Origin: Gammaproteobacteria bacterium | GTDB taxonomy: Bacteria; Pseudomonadota; Gammaproteobacteria; Steroidobacterales; XN24 | Length of the DNA stretch: 43,207 nucleotides | Assembly: GCA_020341735.1 (NCBI GenBank) | Contig: CP070833.1 | Span: 1,761,050 to 1,804,256, forward strand | Reading direction: 5' to 3' | Part shown: in pieces, positions 16,705-25,013 of the stretch | How the letters are laid out: each line of letters starts with the position of its first letter | How positions within the stretch are numbered: the stretch's first letter is position 1 | Notes under the pieces: model-generated | Databases searched by the model: none | What the model was told of the DNA's origin: nothing | What the model saw: the letters and a program-made list of their open reading frames with translations, nothing else | Made by a program: the position numbers and the translations under genes

Positions 16705-17777
16705 CGGATCAGCCGATAGCTCAACATCACAGGCCGCGCGCCACCACTGGCGTCGGGATCCAACATGACTGGCCCCTCCGACTGGAGCATTCCACCCAGT
16801 CGGATTGCCCGATCGACGTTCTCGACGCTTCCGATTAGGCTCATGCCGAATTCGGCAGTCTCGTCCTCGAGCTGTCGGAGAAACACCTCACGTACGGCGG
16901 TTAGAGCCTCCAGATACTTGAACACGCGAGCGTATTCTTCCAGAGAATCTACCCCGTTCACCCGCAATCCGATCTCGCCCTGAACCGCAGCGCCCGTCGT
17001 AACCGAGTACCGCTGCGCGAAACGATCGCTGGCCTGATGGATGCCGGCATCGAGATTCCCGGTCCATCGGTAGGACTGATCCTGGTCATACAGGGTCCAA
17101 CGGATCCGGTCAGCCGCTCCGGCCTGAAGGCGGCCTAACAGCACAGAGTCCGTCCTGTAACGGTCACCAGCATCCAGCAACGCCTGATCAAACCCTCCCC
17201 AGACCTCGGTAAATGAGATGACGCTGCGGTCCTGGGCATCCATGAGCGGCATTACGATCGGCACGCCCCTCAAATCGGACAGCTCCTCGATGCGGTCCCG
17301 CAAGCCGGCTGTATCCGGATCCGGATCCGGCACTTCATCCTCCGGCGTCAGCACGAATCGCTTCCCTCCGCCCTGGTCGATGGCCAGGACGAGCAGAACG
17401 GTGGGCCGCTCGGCGCCCCAGATCGGCAAACCCAGTTCTGCCAGTGCCTCGCCGAGCGTGGCGCCGTCAAACGCCACCCATAGCTTGCCCTCGCGAGTCG
17501 TGCGGAACTGCTGCACGTAACGCTCTGCTGAGCGCCTGAGGTCACGGGTCTCGGGGCTGCTGGCAGCATCAAGACGCCCCGTCAGGCGCACCAGAACGAT
17601 ACCCATGGCCTCAGAGAAAGCGGCGGCACGGCGAGCCTGGGTATCCTGCTCCATGACAACCTCTGCCTCGTACAGGCCCGGGTAGGAAACCGACGCATCC
17701 GCAATGCCTGGACCGAGCCAAAGCAGCGCCACGGCCGACATGGCTAGAAAGGGTTGTCTCAACTGTATGCCCAACAT
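16701..17777 (-). CDS. DUF2066 domain-containing secreted protein
   Basis: This 358-residue protein has an N-terminal signal-like hydrophobic segment (FLAMSAVALLWLGPGIADAS). It then matches the DUF2066 family: YEAEVVMEQDTQARRAAAFSEAMGIVLVRLTG near residues 37-68, LGLPIWGAERPTVLLVLAIDQG near 114-135, and a C-terminal half with the conserved WTLYD segment. DUF2066 proteins are exported and of unknown function, and are consistently encoded upstream of the CDP-alcohol phosphotransferase and hda genes. It is divergent from purM across 109 bases. No catalytic motif is evident, so I do not propose an activity. Confidence 0.88.
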   Translation of the reverse strand: MLGIQLRQPFLAMSAVALLWLGPGIADASVSYPGLYEAEVVMEQDTQARRAAAFSEAMGIVLVRLTGRLDAASSPETRDLRRSAERYVQQFRTTREGKLWVAFDGATLGEALAELGLPIWGAERPTVLLVLAIDQGGGKRFVLTPEDEVPDPDPDTAGLRDRIEELSDLRGVPIVMPLMDAQDRSVISFTEVWGGFDQALLDAGDRYRTDSVLLGRLQAGAADRIRWTLYDQDQSYRWTGNLDAGIHQASDRFAQRYSVTTGAAVQGEIGLRVNGVDSLEEYARVFKYLEALTAVREVFLRQLEDETAEFGMSLIGSVENVDRAIRLGGMLQSEGPVMLDPDASGGARPVMLSYRLIR

Positions 17778-17795
17778 GGATTCCCAGTCTGTGGG

Positions 17796-17812
17796 GTGAT
17801 GTAAAATATCAC
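17796..17812. promoter_or_regulatory. Inverted repeat GTGAT-N7-ATCAC in the DUF2066/purM divergent region
   Basis: A perfect 5-base inverted repeat, GTGAT and ATCAC separated by the AT-rich GTAAAAT, lies in the 109-base divergent gap between DUF2066 (-) and purM (+). The right arm extends to ATCACAG, and a partial CTGTG lies to the left. Its symmetry and position fit an operator. It does not match the PurR consensus, and the half-site spacing is one base more than a CRP site. I name no regulator. Confidence 0.3.
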
Positions 17813-17886
17813 AGTTGCCTCCTTTTTAAGCGCCCGCAAACTGACTATCTTGTGGGTCGCATCTCACCACTCTGCCGCTGAGTGAT

Positions 17887-18915
17887 ATGAACGATAAATC
17901 ATCTCTCACCTACCGCGATGCGGGCGTCGACATCGACGCCGGCAATGAACTAGTGGAACGGATCAAGCCCCTGGTAGCAGCTACGAGTCGCGCCGGTGTA
18001 CTGGCCGGGATCGGCGGCTTCGGTGGTCTGTTCGAATTGCCGGCAGGCTACCGCGAACCGGTGCTGGTCTCCGGTACGGACGGCGTAGGAACCAAACTGA
18101 AGCTCGCGCTCGAACTCGGCAAGCACGACACCATTGGTGTCGATCTGGTCGGTATGTGCGTCAACGACGTCGTGGTCCTCGGCGCAGAACCACTGTTCTT
18201 CCTCGACTACTATGCGAGCGGCCGGCTGGATGTTGATACGGCCGCAGCGGTCGTCTCCGGCATCGCGGACGGCTGCCGCCAGGCGGGCGCAGCGCTCATC
18301 GGAGGGGAAACCGCCGAGTTGCCGGGCATGTATCAGGGCGATGACTATGATCTGGCGGGTTTCTGCGTCGGGATCGTAGAGAAATCAGAGGTCATCGACG
18401 GGTCCCGGGTAGCACCGGGAGATGCAATCATAGGCCTCGCCTCTTCGGGTCCTCATTCAAACGGCTATTCACTGATCCGTCGCATCGTCGAGATCAGCGG
18501 CGCCGGATTGGGAGACCCATTTGGTGAGACCACCCTCGGGGAATCACTGCTGGCGCCGACCCGCATCTACGTGCGCCCGGTACTCGAAGTCGCCCGTACG
18601 CTAGACTTGCGGGCCGTCGCCCACATCACGGGTGGTGGTCTTCCCGAAAATCTGCCGCGTGTTCTGCCGCAGACCTGCGGCGCCCGCTTGCGAAGAGACT
18701 CCTGGTCCATGCCGCCCATATTCCGGTGGCTCCAGGAACAGGGCAATGTCACGGACCAGGAACTCCTCAGAACATTCAATTGTGGAGTTGGCATGATCCT
18801 CATCGGTCCCCCCGAATCCGCGGACCGGGCGATCGAAATTCTCAATCTTCAAGGTGAACGCGCCTGGCTCGCTGGCGAAATCATTGCCGACCGACAAGGC
18901 GTGGAATTGATCTGA
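17887..18915 (+). CDS. purM: Phosphoribosylformylglycinamidine cyclo-ligase (AIR synthetase)
   Basis: PurM closes the imidazole ring of 5-aminoimidazole ribonucleotide using ATP, the fifth step of purine synthesis in the cytoplasm. The 342-residue length is typical. Family motifs are clear: [22 protein letters not shown] at the start, [14 protein letters not shown] near residues 60-73, [40 protein letters not shown], and the glycine-rich [18 protein letters not shown]. The later [17 protein letters not shown] and FNCGVGMI are also present. The stop overlaps the purN start as TGATG, so the two genes are coupled. No good Shine-Dalgarno sequence is visible at ATG 17887. Confidence 0.97.
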   Translation: MNDKSSLTYRDAGVDIDAGNELVERIKPLVAATSRAGVLAGIGGFGGLFELPAGYREPVLVSGTDGVGTKLKLALELGKHDTIGVDLVGMCVNDVVVLGAEPLFFLDYYASGRLDVDTAAAVVSGIADGCRQAGAALIGGETAELPGMYQGDDYDLAGFCVGIVEKSEVIDGSRVAPGDAIIGLASSGPHSNGYSLIRRIVEISGAGLGDPFGETTLGESLLAPTRIYVRPVLEVARTLDLRAVAHITGGGLPENLPRVLPQTCGARLRRDSWSMPPIFRWLQEQGNVTDQELLRTFNCGVGMILIGPPESADRAIEILNLQGERAWLAGEIIADRQGVELI

Positions 18916-19580
18916 TGAGCACGTTGCTGCCGATCTCCGTCCTGATCTCCGGCAGCGGGACGAACCTCCAGGCTATTCTGGACGCCGCTGGGGACGGTCG
19001 TCTGCCAGTCCGAATCGTCTCCGTGATAAGCGATCAGGCCGACGCGTATGGGCTCACTCGCGCCGCGAAATCAGGCGTCCCTGGAATGGTTCTCGAGGCG
19101 GCTGGCGGGATGAATCGGGAGGGATACGATCAGGCCCTGGGCACTCTGCTGGAGAAATCGAATCCTGGGCTCGTGGTACTGGCCGGTTTCATGCGCATCC
19201 TCAGCGCCGGCCTGGTCCGTGACTGGGAGGGTCGAATGCTGAACGTGCATCCGTCGCTCCTGCCCGGATATCGGGGTCTGCATACGCACCGCAGGGTCCT
19301 GGAAGCGGGAGAGTCACATCACGGCACCAGCGTCCACTTTGTCACCGAGGAACTCGACGGGGGGCCGGTCATTGCGCAGGCGAAACTGCGTATCGGCCCC
19401 GGCGATACGGAGCAAACACTCAATGCCAGAGTCCAGGCACTGGAGCACCGCATGTATCCGGCGGTGATCCGCTGGTTCGCGCAGGATCGACTGAGGATGG
19501 CCGATGGCCATGTGGAACTGGACGGCACGCGGCTCCGCGAACCGGTTATTCGGGATGAGGAAACCTGGCTCAGGTCTTAG
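18915..19580 (+). CDS. purN: Phosphoribosylglycinamide formyltransferase
   Basis: PurN transfers a formyl group from 10-formyltetrahydrofolate to GAR in purine synthesis. The N-terminal [16 protein letters not shown] binds the phosphoribosyl group. The catalytic asparagine and histidine lie in [18 protein letters not shown], and the catalytic aspartate lies in [12 protein letters not shown]. The conserved [10 protein letters not shown] is intact. The 221-residue length includes a short C-terminal extension after the usual end. Its start overlaps the purM stop. Its last 11 bases overlap the end of the convergent dcd gene. Confidence 0.96.
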   Translation: MSTLLPISVLISGSGTNLQAILDAAGDGRLPVRIVSVISDQADAYGLTRAAKSGVPGMVLEAAGGMNREGYDQALGTLLEKSNPGLVVLAGFMRILSAGLVRDWEGRMLNVHPSLLPGYRGLHTHRRVLEAGESHHGTSVHFVTEELDGGPVIAQAKLRIGPGDTEQTLNARVQALEHRMYPAVIRWFAQDRLRMADGHVELDGTRLREPVIRDEETWLRS

Positions 19581-20136
19581 GCAGAGTGACTCCGGTTTGA
19601 CCCTGGTACTTGCCGCCGCGATCCCTGTACGACGTCTCACAGACCTCGTCCGACTCGAAGAAAAGCATCTGGGCAACGCCCTCGTTAGCGTAGATCTTGG
19701 CCGGGAGGGGCGTTGTGTTGGAGAACTCCAGCGTCACATGCCCTTCCCACTCCGGCTCCAGCGGCGTGACATTGACGATGATCCCGCATCGGGCGTAGGT
19801 CGATTTGCCAAGACAGACAGTAAGGACACTGCGGGGGATGCGGAAATATTCAACCGTCCTCGCCAGGGCGAATGAATTCGGAGGGATGATGCAGACCTCC
19901 TGGGTGACGTTAACGAAGCTGCTCTCGTCGAAGTGCTTCGGATCCACGACGGCGGAATTGATATTCGTGAAGACCTTGAATTCGGGGGCGCAACGGACAT
20001 CGTAGCCATAGCTGGAGGTACCGTAACTGACCAGGCGGTTACCTGCTGCCGTACGGACCTGCCCGGATTCGAAGGGCTCGATCATGCCATGCTCCTCGGC
20101 CATGCGCCGGATCCAGCGATCTGACTTTATGGTCAC
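19570..20136 (-). CDS. dcd: dCTP deaminase
   Basis: This 188-residue enzyme deaminates dCTP to dUTP, the main source of dUMP for thymidylate synthesis in many gammaproteobacteria. Conserved parts are [21 protein letters not shown] at the N-terminus, [12 protein letters not shown] near residues 38-49, the active-site stretch [31 protein letters not shown], and the C-terminal [12 protein letters not shown] that folds over the nucleotide. The start codon is GTG at 20136, immediately after the TGA of mrp with no gap, so it is almost certainly co-translated with mrp. The 3' end overlaps purN by 11 bases. Confidence 0.96.
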   Translation of the reverse strand: MTIKSDRWIRRMAEEHGMIEPFESGQVRTAAGNRLVSYGTSSYGYDVRCAPEFKVFTNINSAVVDPKHFDESSFVNVTQEVCIIPPNSFALARTVEYFRIPRSVLTVCLGKSTYARCGIIVNVTPLEPEWEGHVTLEFSNTTPLPAKIYANEGVAQMLFFESDEVCETSYRDRGGKYQGQTGVTLPKT

Positions 20137-21231
20137 TCAATCGTCCTCGACAATGATCTCGGGAAATGGCTGGCTGCCCGCACCGGAGAGTTCAGCCAAC
20201 TTGGCTGTCGTCCGCCGGGCCACTTCGAGATAGGCGGCCGAAATGGAACTATCCGGATCGGACGCGACCGATGGGCGCCCGCTGTCTGCCTCCTCCCGGA
20301 TCCGGCCGTCCAGAGGCAAACCGCCGAGGATCGGGAGCCCGTAGGTCTCGGCCATGCGGGCGGCGCCTCCCTCTCCGAATATCGGATCCTGGTGGCCACA
20401 GTTCGAGCACACATGCATGCTCATGTTCTCGACGATCCCGAGCACGGGGATATCGACTTTCTGGAACATCCGCAGCCCTTTGATTGCGTCCTGCAAGGCG
20501 ATGTCCTGAGGCGTCGTCACGATCACGGCGCCGCTGACCGGCACCTGCTGGGATAAAGTCAGCTGGATATCACCCGTGCCGGGCGGCATATCGACGATCA
20601 GATAATCAAGCTCATCCCAGAGAGTCTGGCCCAGCAGCTGAGCGAGTGCGCTGGTAGCCATTGGCCCCCTCCACACTACAGCCTCGTCTTCGTCTACCAG
20701 GAATCCGATCGACATACACTGGATACCGTAGCCGATAAGCGGATCCAGCCTGCTACCGTCCGGGCTGGTCGGTCGGCGGCCTGCGAGTCCCAGCATCCTT
20801 GGCTGACTGGGTCCATAGATGTCTGCATCCAGCACGCCCACGCGGGCTCCCTCTTCTGCCAGGGCCAGTGCCAGATTGACAGTCGTCGTAGACTTGCCCA
20901 CACCGCCTTTTCCGGAAGCGACCGCGATGACGTTCTTTACCCCATTTAGAGGCGACACCTGGCCCTGCACGGGCGCCGCGGCCACTTCCGACACAAAATC
21001 GATAGTTACCTTGTCGACACCAGGTAGCTCATGCAGCGGCTCGGCAAGTGATGCCTGCAGCTTCCGGGCGTAGCGCTTTGCAGGAAAACCAAGCCGCAGT
21101 GAAACACTCAGGCTACCCTCGACAAGCTTGACGTCCAGAATCTCGCCGACCGCCTCGAGCCCACTCTCGAGAATCGAATCTCTGTATCCGATCACGATCG
21201 ATCGGACGTCGCTAGTTATTGAATCGCTCAA
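20137..21231 (-). CDS. apbC: Mrp/ApbC iron-sulfur cluster carrier ATPase
   Basis: This 364-residue P-loop protein of the Mrp/NBP35 family transfers Fe-S clusters to apoproteins. It has an N-terminal MIP18-like (DUF59) domain over the first 90 residues. The deviant Walker A is GKGGVGKSTTTVNLA near residues 109-123, and the ATPase motifs DADIYGPSQPRMLG and VDMPPGTGDIQLTL follow. The cluster-binding CxxC is HVCSNCGH near residues 273-280. In gammaproteobacteria mrp is often directly divergent from metG. Here the HEAT-kinase and two pilT-like genes lie between them. The downstream dcd gene starts directly after its stop. Confidence 0.96.
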   Translation of the reverse strand: MSDSITSDVRSIVIGYRDSILESGLEAVGEILDVKLVEGSLSVSLRLGFPAKRYARKLQASLAEPLHELPGVDKVTIDFVSEVAAAPVQGQVSPLNGVKNVIAVASGKGGVGKSTTTVNLALALAEEGARVGVLDADIYGPSQPRMLGLAGRRPTSPDGSRLDPLIGYGIQCMSIGFLVDEDEAVVWRGPMATSALAQLLGQTLWDELDYLIVDMPPGTGDIQLTLSQQVPVSGAVIVTTPQDIALQDAIKGLRMFQKVDIPVLGIVENMSMHVCSNCGHQDPIFGEGGAARMAETYGLPILGGLPLDGRIREEADSGRPSVASDPDSSISAAYLEVARRTTAKLAELSGAGSQPFPEIIVEDD

Positions 21232-21505
21232 CGAAACTCTCCATGGCCAGGTCGGCGCCCAGAATCAGGGCGGCCATTGTAGCCGAAACAGCCCTGTACC
21301 AGTGGCACCGGCGCTTGGAGAATGTCCGGGCCCCGTGTAAGGTAGACGGGATGACTAGAGGCGTTAGGGCCAAGGACTTGTCGCCCCCCCGTGCAGCCGT
21401 CCCTCGGGGATCGCTGGCGTGCCTGTCGCCGTCGTCATTCGCCGCTGTGGGCAGACACTCCGTGACTTCGATAGCTACACGGTCAAGATCAGGGGCCGGC
21501 ACTCG
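21232..21505. other. Divergent intergenic region, mrp / HEAT-kinase
   Basis: At 274 bases this is the longest gap in the window, and it should hold the promoters of both mrp (-) and the kinase-pilT operon (+). The kinase frame is open from GTG 21419, so the gap may really be only 187 bases. I see no clear -35/-10 pair, inverted repeat or small gene here. The stretch is GC-rich with a C-run at about 21386. Confidence 0.4.
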
Positions 21506-23902
21506 ATGAGCATCCTGGGCGGCACCCGTGCGCGCAGATTGATATCCCGTCTCGAAGATCTCGACGATCTCAATAGTGGCGACTCCAGGCAAGCGATTCA
21601 GAAGCTTCGGGCGCTCGGCCCGTCTGCCCTGAAGCAGATCATCGAGGCTCTGGATTCCGCCGACAAGCGCCGTTCGGTGTTTCTGGCCGACCTGCTCAGC
21701 CGGATCATTACAGATAAAAACCTCGATACGGCGATAAAGGGGCTGTCCCTGGAGAGCCAGCGGGGCGCGACGGCTGTTGCCTGGGCGATCGGTCACGGCA
21801 GTGGCTTCAATCCCAACCGGCTGCTGGACTATTTGAAGAAGGCCGACATTCCACGGGCGCCGTTGTGCGATGCCCTGATCCATCAGCGAGACCGGCTGGA
21901 CGTTCGCCGGGTACTGACCCAGGCGTATATGATGGAGTCGACCGAGAAGGCCGTGCTGTTCCGGATCGTGGCTAATGCGGCCAGAGAAGACCACATACCC
22001 GAGCTTATAACCCGGCTGACCGGCAAGGATGTCGTCGCGCGGGCCCATATCATCGACATGCTGTCGAATTTCGATCGAGTTGATGTATACCGGGCTCTCG
22101 AGGAACAACTGGGAGATCAGAACAAGCTGATTCGTCAGGCGGCGATTTCGGCGATCGGGCGGATGTCTGCATCCCCGGACATCGAGAAACTGTGCGAGTT
22201 GCTATGCGACCCGGATATCGATGTCCAGAACAAGGCTGTGGACATCATCGTCAAGCAGAACCATCCGGAAACGGTCAAACACATCATCGTCGCGTTGAAG
22301 GACGATTCCGAGTACGCGCGACGCGCCGCGGTCGAAGTGCTCAACGAAATTGCGGATCCAGAGTCCGTCAAGGATCTCCTCGAAACCCTCGGTGACGATG
22401 ATTGGTGGGTGCGGGCAAGAGCTACGGATGCTCTTGCAAAGATTGGTGGCCCACGCGTGGTCAATGCCGTCGTCCAACTCATCAATGACGAGAACGAGGA
22501 CATCCGCCGGGCGGCGATCGAATTGCTGAATAGCACTCGGGACGAGCGAGCCGTAAAGAAGCTGATCGAGGCGACGGAAGATGAGGACTGGTGGGTCAGG
22601 GAACGGGCCGCCGATGCCCTGGCCGAGATCGGCGATCTGCGCGCACTGCCTGCACTGGAATCCATGCTTGACGGTGATGCGCGCTCCATCCCGACCGCGA
22701 TCCGGGGCGTTGTCAAATTAGGAGACGATCGGCACATACCCCGCCTCATGGAGCTTGCAGAGCACGAGAATAGAGAGGTCAGGGTAGAAGCGATGCACGG
22801 CCTGACCCGCCTGGCCGATGCCGATAGTGCCCAGGACATCAGAGAGGTCGCCAGCCGCCACGTCGACGACCCGGACAAAGCCGTTCGCAAGGCAGCCATC
22901 CACGTCATCAAATCTATCGACGATCGCTATTCACCCTCCCAGATCGAGCAGGCGGCAAAGGCGAAACGGTTCGCCGAGCCGACGCGCACGATGCTGCTTG
23001 ATGAAAAAGAACTGGGAGCCGCAATTCAGGGAGGCGCCACGGTCCAACAGCAGTTGGATATCACAACGTTGAATGCGGGCGATGTAATCGAGGGGCGGTA
23101 CCGTTACGTCAAGAAAATTGGTAAGGGCGCATTCGGCACGGTCCTCCTCATGAGCGACCTCGTGGTCGAGGAAAACCTGATCCTCAAGTTCCTCAACCCG
23201 AACGTGGCCTCAGATGCCGAGGTAATGAAGAGATTCGTGCACGAGCTCAGATATTCGCGCAAGATCACTCACCGCAATGTCATCCGGATCTATGACTTCC
23301 TGAAAATCGGAGGTCACTACGCTATCTCGATGGAATACTTTCCGTCGCATACGCTCGGCGACGAAATGAAAAACGAGGAGCCGCTCCAGGTTGAGACGGC
23401 GATCAAGTATGCCTGCGACATTGCCACGGGCATGGATGTGGCCCATCAGGCGGGGATCGTCCACCGCGACCTCAAGCCTGCGAACATCCTCATCGATGAT
23501 GAGGGCCTCCTGAAAATCGTCGATTTCGGCGTGGCAGCCGCTCGCAGCAGCGGCGACACGCAACTGACCAAGACCGGCTACGTCATCGGGTCCCCCAAAT
23601 ACATGGCACCAGAACAGATCCTCGGCAAGCAGGTCGACGAGAAGGCGGATATTTACAGTCTCGGCGTGATCATGTACGAAATGCTCACGGGCATTCCCCC
23701 GTACAGCCGCGGCGACCATATGTCAGTGATGTATCAACACGTTCAGGGCAAGGCGAAGATGCCCCATGAGGTCAACGCGGCCCTGCCAGAAGAGATCAGC
23801 AAGTGCGTTGCGAGCTGCATGTCTGTCGACAGGAGCAAACGCTACACCAGCATGGAACAGGTCAGGGAAATCCTGCAGGATTTTCTGCCGGCGGAAACCT
23901 GA
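21506..23902 (+). CDS. HEAT-repeat protein fused to a Hanks-type serine/threonine kinase
   Basis: This predicted 798-residue cytoplasmic protein has two parts. Residues about 1-500 form an array of HEAT (PBS-lyase-like) repeats of about 31 residues. Near-identical units DDWWVRARATDALAKIG and EDWWVRERAADALAEIG, with tryptophan pairs at 300-301 and 362-363, are spaced 62 residues apart, which is two repeats. Residues about 530-795 form a complete protein kinase: the glycine loop GKGAFG at 539-544, K561, HRDLKPANIL with H653, D655 and K657, DFG with D673, and APE in YMAPEQ. No membrane segment or extracellular sensor is seen. ATG 21506 has AGGGG 10 bases upstream; GTG 21419 is an alternative start. 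Two PilT-like genes follow at once, suggesting the kinase acts on pilus motors or their partners. That role is inference. Confidence 0.9.
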   Translation: MSILGGTRARRLISRLEDLDDLNSGDSRQAIQKLRALGPSALKQIIEALDSADKRRSVFLADLLSRIITDKNLDTAIKGLSLESQRGATAVAWAIGHGSGFNPNRLLDYLKKADIPRAPLCDALIHQRDRLDVRRVLTQAYMMESTEKAVLFRIVANAAREDHIPELITRLTGKDVVARAHIIDMLSNFDRVDVYRALEEQLGDQNKLIRQAAISAIGRMSASPDIEKLCELLCDPDIDVQNKAVDIIVKQNHPETVKHIIVALKDDSEYARRAAVEVLNEIADPESVKDLLETLGDDDWWVRARATDALAKIGGPRVVNAVVQLINDENEDIRRAAIELLNSTRDERAVKKLIEATEDEDWWVRERAADALAEIGDLRALPALESMLDGDARSIPTAIRGVVKLGDDRHIPRLMELAEHENREVRVEAMHGLTRLADADSAQDIREVASRHVDDPDKAVRKAAIHVIKSIDDRYSPSQIEQAAKAKRFAEPTRTMLLDEKELGAAIQGGATVQQQLDITTLNAGDVIEGRYRYVKKIGKGAFGTVLLMSDLVVEENLILKFLNPNVASDAEVMKRFVHELRYSRKITHRNVIRIYDFLKIGGHYAISMEYFPSHTLGDEMKNEEPLQVETAIKYACDIATGMDVAHQAGIVHRDLKPANILIDDEGLLKIVDFGVAAARSSGDTQLTKTGYVIGSPKYMAPEQILGKQVDEKADIYSLGVIMYEMLTGIPPYSRGDHMSVMYQHVQGKAKMPHEVNAALPEEISKCVASCMSVDRSKRYTSMEQVREILQDFLPAET
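22394..22632 (+). repeat. Tandem 62-codon HEAT-pair repeat inside the kinase gene
   Basis: Two copies of a D-D/E-D-W-W-V-R-x-R-A-x-D-A-L-A-x-I-G block occur at codons 297-314 and 359-376 of the kinase gene, separated by a unit with EDIRRAAIELL. The 62-codon period equals two 31-residue HEAT units. The protein copies are much closer to each other than the DNA is, so this is a protein repeat under selection and not a recent DNA duplication. Confidence 0.7.
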
Positions 23903-23905
23903 TAG

Positions 23906-24997
23906 ATGGCAAGGATTGACGCATTTCTCAAGCTGGGACTCGCCCAGGGATGTTCGGATATACATCTCGCTGTCGGCCTTCCGCCGATGTTGCGGCTCCG
24001 CGGCGATCTCATGCCAATCAAGTTTCGCGACCTGTCCGGCACCGAGCTCGAAGGATACGTGCTGGAAATCCTGACCGAGACCCAGGAGGACCGATTCTCA
24101 AACGGCCATGACCTGGATTTCGCCTATGTCGCGGAGGACGGCGGCAGATTCCGGGTCAACCTGTTTCGCAAGGATACCGGCGTCGGCGCCGTGTTCCGAT
24201 ATATACCCGAGGAAGTGCCGACGCTGGAGAGCCTGGGATTGCCGGATATCGTTCGGGAGATGTGTGACTACAACCAGGGCATGGTCCTGGTCACGGGGGC
24301 AACGGGCACAGGCAAGTCAACGACCCTAGCCGCGATGCTGGATCACATCAACCGCCAGCGGCAGCAGAACATCATCAGTCTCGAGGACCCTATCGAGTTC
24401 GTCCACGAGAGCAAAAAATCCCAGATAGTTCAAAGGGAATACAACACCCATTTTGGCAGTTTCGCGGACGCGGTCCGTGCAGCCATGCGCCAGGATCCGG
24501 ATGTCGTGCTGGTGGGTGAGATGCGGGATACGGAGACTATCCGGATGGCCATGACGGCCGCAGAAACCGGTCACCTGGTCCTCGGCACTCTACATACGAC
24601 CAGTGCCGTCAAAACACTGGACAGGATCATTGATGCCCTGCCGGCGCTGGAGCGCGGCCAGGCGAAGAGTTTCCTTGCCCAGAGCCTGAACGGTGTTATT
24701 ACTCAAGTGCTGGTCCGGACAGCGGACGGCAGAGCGCGTCGCGCGGTCTTCGAGATCATGACTCGCACCAAGGCCATCTCCAAGCTCATCATGTCAGATC
24801 AAGTACATCTGATCCCCTCCCAGCTTCAGACCGGCAAGGAGGCGGGCATGCAGAATATGGATCAGGCGCTGCTCGATGCCATCAACGCCAAGGAGATCGA
24901 TCCGGATGACGCCTACCGGTTTGCGATCGAGAAGAAAAAGTTTGTTGGGCATGTCACAGACACCAATCTTCTCCCCAAGCTGGAAATAGATGAATGA
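23906..24997 (+). CDS. pilT: PilT-family pilus retraction ATPase, first copy
   Basis: This 363-residue secretion-type ATPase is of the PilT family, hexameric motors at the cytoplasmic base of type IV pili. The N-terminal part has CSDIHLAVGLPPMLRLRGDL. Walker A is GATGTGKST at 131-139, the Asp box lies in ISLEDPIEFVHESK, Walker B is VVLVGEMRD near 200-208, and the His box is GHLVLGTLHT near 222-231. The motif equivalent to AIRNLIR of retraction ATPases reads AISKLIM at 290-296, so it is degenerate. It follows the kinase stop by 3 bases and its end meets the second copy. Both copies look more like PilT than PilU. Pilus genes themselves are not in the window. Confidence 0.9.
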   Translation: MARIDAFLKLGLAQGCSDIHLAVGLPPMLRLRGDLMPIKFRDLSGTELEGYVLEILTETQEDRFSNGHDLDFAYVAEDGGRFRVNLFRKDTGVGAVFRYIPEEVPTLESLGLPDIVREMCDYNQGMVLVTGATGTGKSTTLAAMLDHINRQRQQNIISLEDPIEFVHESKKSQIVQREYNTHFGSFADAVRAAMRQDPDVVLVGEMRDTETIRMAMTAAETGHLVLGTLHTTSAVKTLDRIIDALPALERGQAKSFLAQSLNGVITQVLVRTADGRARRAVFEIMTRTKAISKLIMSDQVHLIPSQLQTGKEAGMQNMDQALLDAINAKEIDPDDAYRFAIEKKKFVGHVTDTNLLPKLEIDE

Positions 24998-25013
24998 GAC
25001 GGGAGACACTTAC

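Noticed and set aside
17796-17813. CRP-like site in the purM upstream region
   Set aside because: The half-sites GTGA and TCAC are 9 bases apart instead of the 6 central bases of a CRP site, so I list only an unnamed inverted repeat.
21212-22108. Minus-strand ORF (298 codons) opposite the HEAT-kinase gene
   Set aside because: It overlaps the 5' ends of mrp and the kinase gene. The plus strand shows real HEAT repeats while this frame has no recognisable domain.
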